Positions 5,117 through 6,734 of a DNA stretch of 6,734 nucleotides are shown piece after piece; the first letter of the stretch is position 1, and every line of letters begins with the position of its first letter. The stretch is from Intrasporangiaceae bacterium (GTDB lineage: Bacteria; Actinomycetota; Actinomycetes; Actinomycetales; Dermatophilaceae). The translations under genes were made by a program, and so were the position numbers. Below the pieces are notes generated by a model. It saw nothing but the letters and a program-made list of their open reading frames with translations, had not been told where the DNA came from and made no database searches. Location: contig JAAYSB010000410.1 of NCBI GenBank assembly GCA_012518475.1, positions 1-6,734 of the forward strand, in the 5' to 3' direction.

Positions 5117-6734
5117 ATGGCACCGCAGGGGTTTGAAGACAAGGTCGCCTTCGTGTGGAAGGTGGCGGACAAGCTGCGGGGGACGTTCAAGCAGCACGAG
5201 TACGGCTCGGTCATGCTGCCGCTGCTGGTCCTGCGCCGCATGGACGCCGTCCTCGCCCCCACCAAGGCCCAAGTCCTCGAGAACGCCAAGAGCCTCGCCG
5301 ACGACGCCCCGGGCCGGGACGCAATCCTCAAGCGCGCCGCAGGGCACCGGTTCTACAACACCTCGCCGCTCTCGTTCGCGGGCCTGCTCGCCGATGACAA
5401 GAACGTCGCCGACAACCTAGCCGCCTACATCCGCGCCCTCTCCCCGGACGCCTACCGGGTGATGGAGGCCTACAACGTCGACAACCGGATCGAGCGGATG
5501 GACCGCGCCGGGATCCTGTATGCGGTGCTCGCCGACTTCGCCGACCTCGACCTACGCCCCACGATCGTCAGCAACGAGGCGATGGGCTACATCTTCGAAG
5601 AACTCCTCCGGAAGTTCTCCGAGATGAGCAACGAGACCGCCGGAGAGCACTACACCCCCCGCGAGGTCATCCGCCTCATGGTCGACCTCCTCGTCTCCGG
5701 ACGGGCATCAAAGGAACTGACCGAGAACCCAGTCCCGGTGCGCACCGTCTACGACCCGGCCGCCGGCACCGGCGGGATGCTCATGACCGCCATGCACCGC
5801 ATCAAGGAGCTCAACGACAAGGCCATCGTGCAGGTGGCCGGGCAGGAGCTCAACGACGAGACCTGGGCGATCGCCCAGTCCGACTTGATGATGCAGGACA
5901 TCGACCCCGCCCGGATGCGCAACGGCAACACCCTCACCGGTGATGCGTTCCCGACCGAGAAGTTCGACTTCATCCTCGCCAACCCGCCCTACGGTGTGGA
6001 CTGGAAGGCGTACGCCGCCCCGATCAAGGACGAACACGAGAAGCAAGGCCACCACGGCCGGTTCGGCGCCGGCCTGCCCCGCGTCTCGGACGGGTCGTTC
6101 CTGTTCCTGCAGCACATGCTCTCCCACATGAAACCGACCGGGTCCCGGGTCGGGATCGTCCTGTCCGGGTCCCCGCTGTTCTCCGGGCAGGCCGGCTCCG
6201 GGGAGTCCGAGATCCGCCGCTGGATCCTCGAGAACGACTGGCTCGAAGGTATCGTCGCCCTCCCGGACCAGATGTTCTACAACACCGGCATCTCCACCTA
6301 CGTCTGGGTCCTCACCAACGACAAGACCGAACAGTCCAAGGGCAAGGTCGTCCTGGTCGACGCCCGCGACCTCGGCACCAAGATGCGCAAGTCCCTCGGC
6401 GACAAACGCAAAGAACTCACCCCCGCTGCGATCGATGACATTGTCCGGCTCTACCTCGGCGCCCACGACGAGACCGTCAACGATCCCCGCATCAAGGTCC
6501 TGCCCCGGGAGACGTTCGGGTTCCAGCGGATCACCGTCGAACGGCCCATGCGCCGACGCTGGCACGTCACCCCCGAGATCGTCGCCTCGGACGAGGCGTA
6601 TGCGCACCTCGCCCCCCTCATCGGCCGCACCTTCGACACCGAGAAGGCCCTCCTCGCTGAGGTCAACGGGCTTGCCGCAGCCGGCAAGAAGAAGTTCGCC
6701 AAGGCGTGCGCGGTCGCCGACCCCGACGCCGCGA
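5117..6734 (+). CDS. hsdM: Type I restriction-modification system DNA adenine methyltransferase subunit HsdM (3' end outside window)
   Basis: At least 539 codons are open from the ATG at 5117 to the window edge with no stop. HsdM methylates adenine in the target recognised by HsdS and forms the core of the HsdR2M2S complex. Residues about 8-140 form the helical HsdM N-terminal domain ('FVWKVADKLRGTFKQHEYGS'). Residues about 150-470 are the N6-adenine methyltransferase domain: 'GEHYTPREVI' (176-185), S-adenosylmethionine motif D213-PAAGTGG, catalytic N289-PPY-G, 'DGSFLFLQHML' from 325, and 'GIVALPDQMFYNTGISTYVW'. All key residues are intact. A C-terminal extension past residue 480 is cut by the edge, as expected for the longer HsdM type. 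AAAGGGG (5106-5112) is the ribosome binding site, 4 nt before the ATG. hsdS and hsdR are expected to the right. An inverted repeat upstream may control expression. Confidence 0.97.
   Translation, partial: MAPQGFEDKVAFVWKVADKLRGTFKQHEYGSVMLPLLVLRRMDAVLAPTKAQVLENAKSLADDAPGRDAILKRAAGHRFYNTSPLSFAGLLADDKNVADNLAAYIRALSPDAYRVMEAYNVDNRIERMDRAGILYAVLADFADLDLRPTIVSNEAMGYIFEELLRKFSEMSNETAGEHYTPREVIRLMVDLLVSGRASKELTENPVPVRTVYDPAAGTGGMLMTAMHRIKELNDKAIVQVAGQELNDETWAIAQSDLMMQDIDPARMRNGNTLTGDAFPTEKFDFILANPPYGVDWKAYAAPIKDEHEKQGHHGRFGAGLPRVSDGSFLFLQHMLSHMKPTGSRVGIVLSGSPLFSGQAGSGESEIRRWILENDWLEGIVALPDQMFYNTGISTYVWVLTNDKTEQSKGKVVLVDARDLGTKMRKSLGDKRKELTPAAIDDIVRLYLGAHDETVNDPRIKVLPRETFGFQRITVERPMRRRWHVTPEIVASDEAYAHLAPLIGRTFDTEKALLAEVNGLAAAGKKKFAKACAVADPDAA

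Noticed and set aside
5708..6607. 299-aa open frame on the minus strand opposite hsdM.
   Set aside because: It is an antisense shadow of the methyltransferase, whose motifs are intact on the plus strand.
1..6734. CRISPR array, transposase, integrase, toxin-antitoxin pair.
   Set aside because: No regularly spaced repeats, no insertion sequence ends and no matching protein motifs were found on either strand.

Overview
The window is about 6.7 kb of high-GC, densely coded DNA. Third codon positions are almost all G or C, and there is a DtxR/IdeR-type iron box, a CorA relative with a GQN signature, and two small membrane or helical proteins of actinobacterial type. This points to an actinobacterium, probably in the Micrococcales/Intrasporangiaceae area. 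The genus-level placement is inference only.

Left part (1-1215): a leftward gene for a CeuE/YclQ-like siderophore-binding lipoprotein. A good DtxR/IdeR operator lies just upstream at 1092-1110, so this is an iron-repressed uptake gene. Its permease and ATPase partners are not in the window and could lie beyond position 1. A GC-rich hairpin separates it from the next gene.

Middle part (1214-3997): a leftward CorA-family cation transporter gene that seems to have lost its 5' end, lying head to head with a rightward DHA2-family (LmrB-like, 14-helix) drug efflux gene. Recognisable CorA homology stops at about 2053. The only in-frame start further upstream is a TTG at 2134 inside the efflux gene, without a ribosome binding site, so an old rearrangement junction at about 2050-2120 is likely. 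The efflux gene is followed after 24 bp by a small gene for a helical-repeat-like protein with a C-terminal membrane anchor (DUF6584-like).

Right-middle part (3998-4955): a gene for a two-TM actinobacterial membrane protein of unknown function with a strong hairpin terminator, then tRNA-Gly(CCC) with an encoded CCA end and its own perfect 12-bp hairpin.

Right part (4956-6734): a 160-bp intergenic stretch holding a perfect 8-bp inverted repeat, then hsdM, the DNA adenine methyltransferase/modification subunit of a type I restriction-modification system. hsdM has DPAAGTGG and NPPY motifs and is still open at the window edge, so hsdS and hsdR should follow to the right. A tRNA next to a restriction-modification locus is a common island boundary, but no integrase or duplicated att site is visible here.

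I see no convincing undescribed system. The points most worth following are the CorA/efflux junction, the shortened TM13-TM14 linker of the efflux pump, the two unknown membrane proteins and the tRNA/hsdM boundary.
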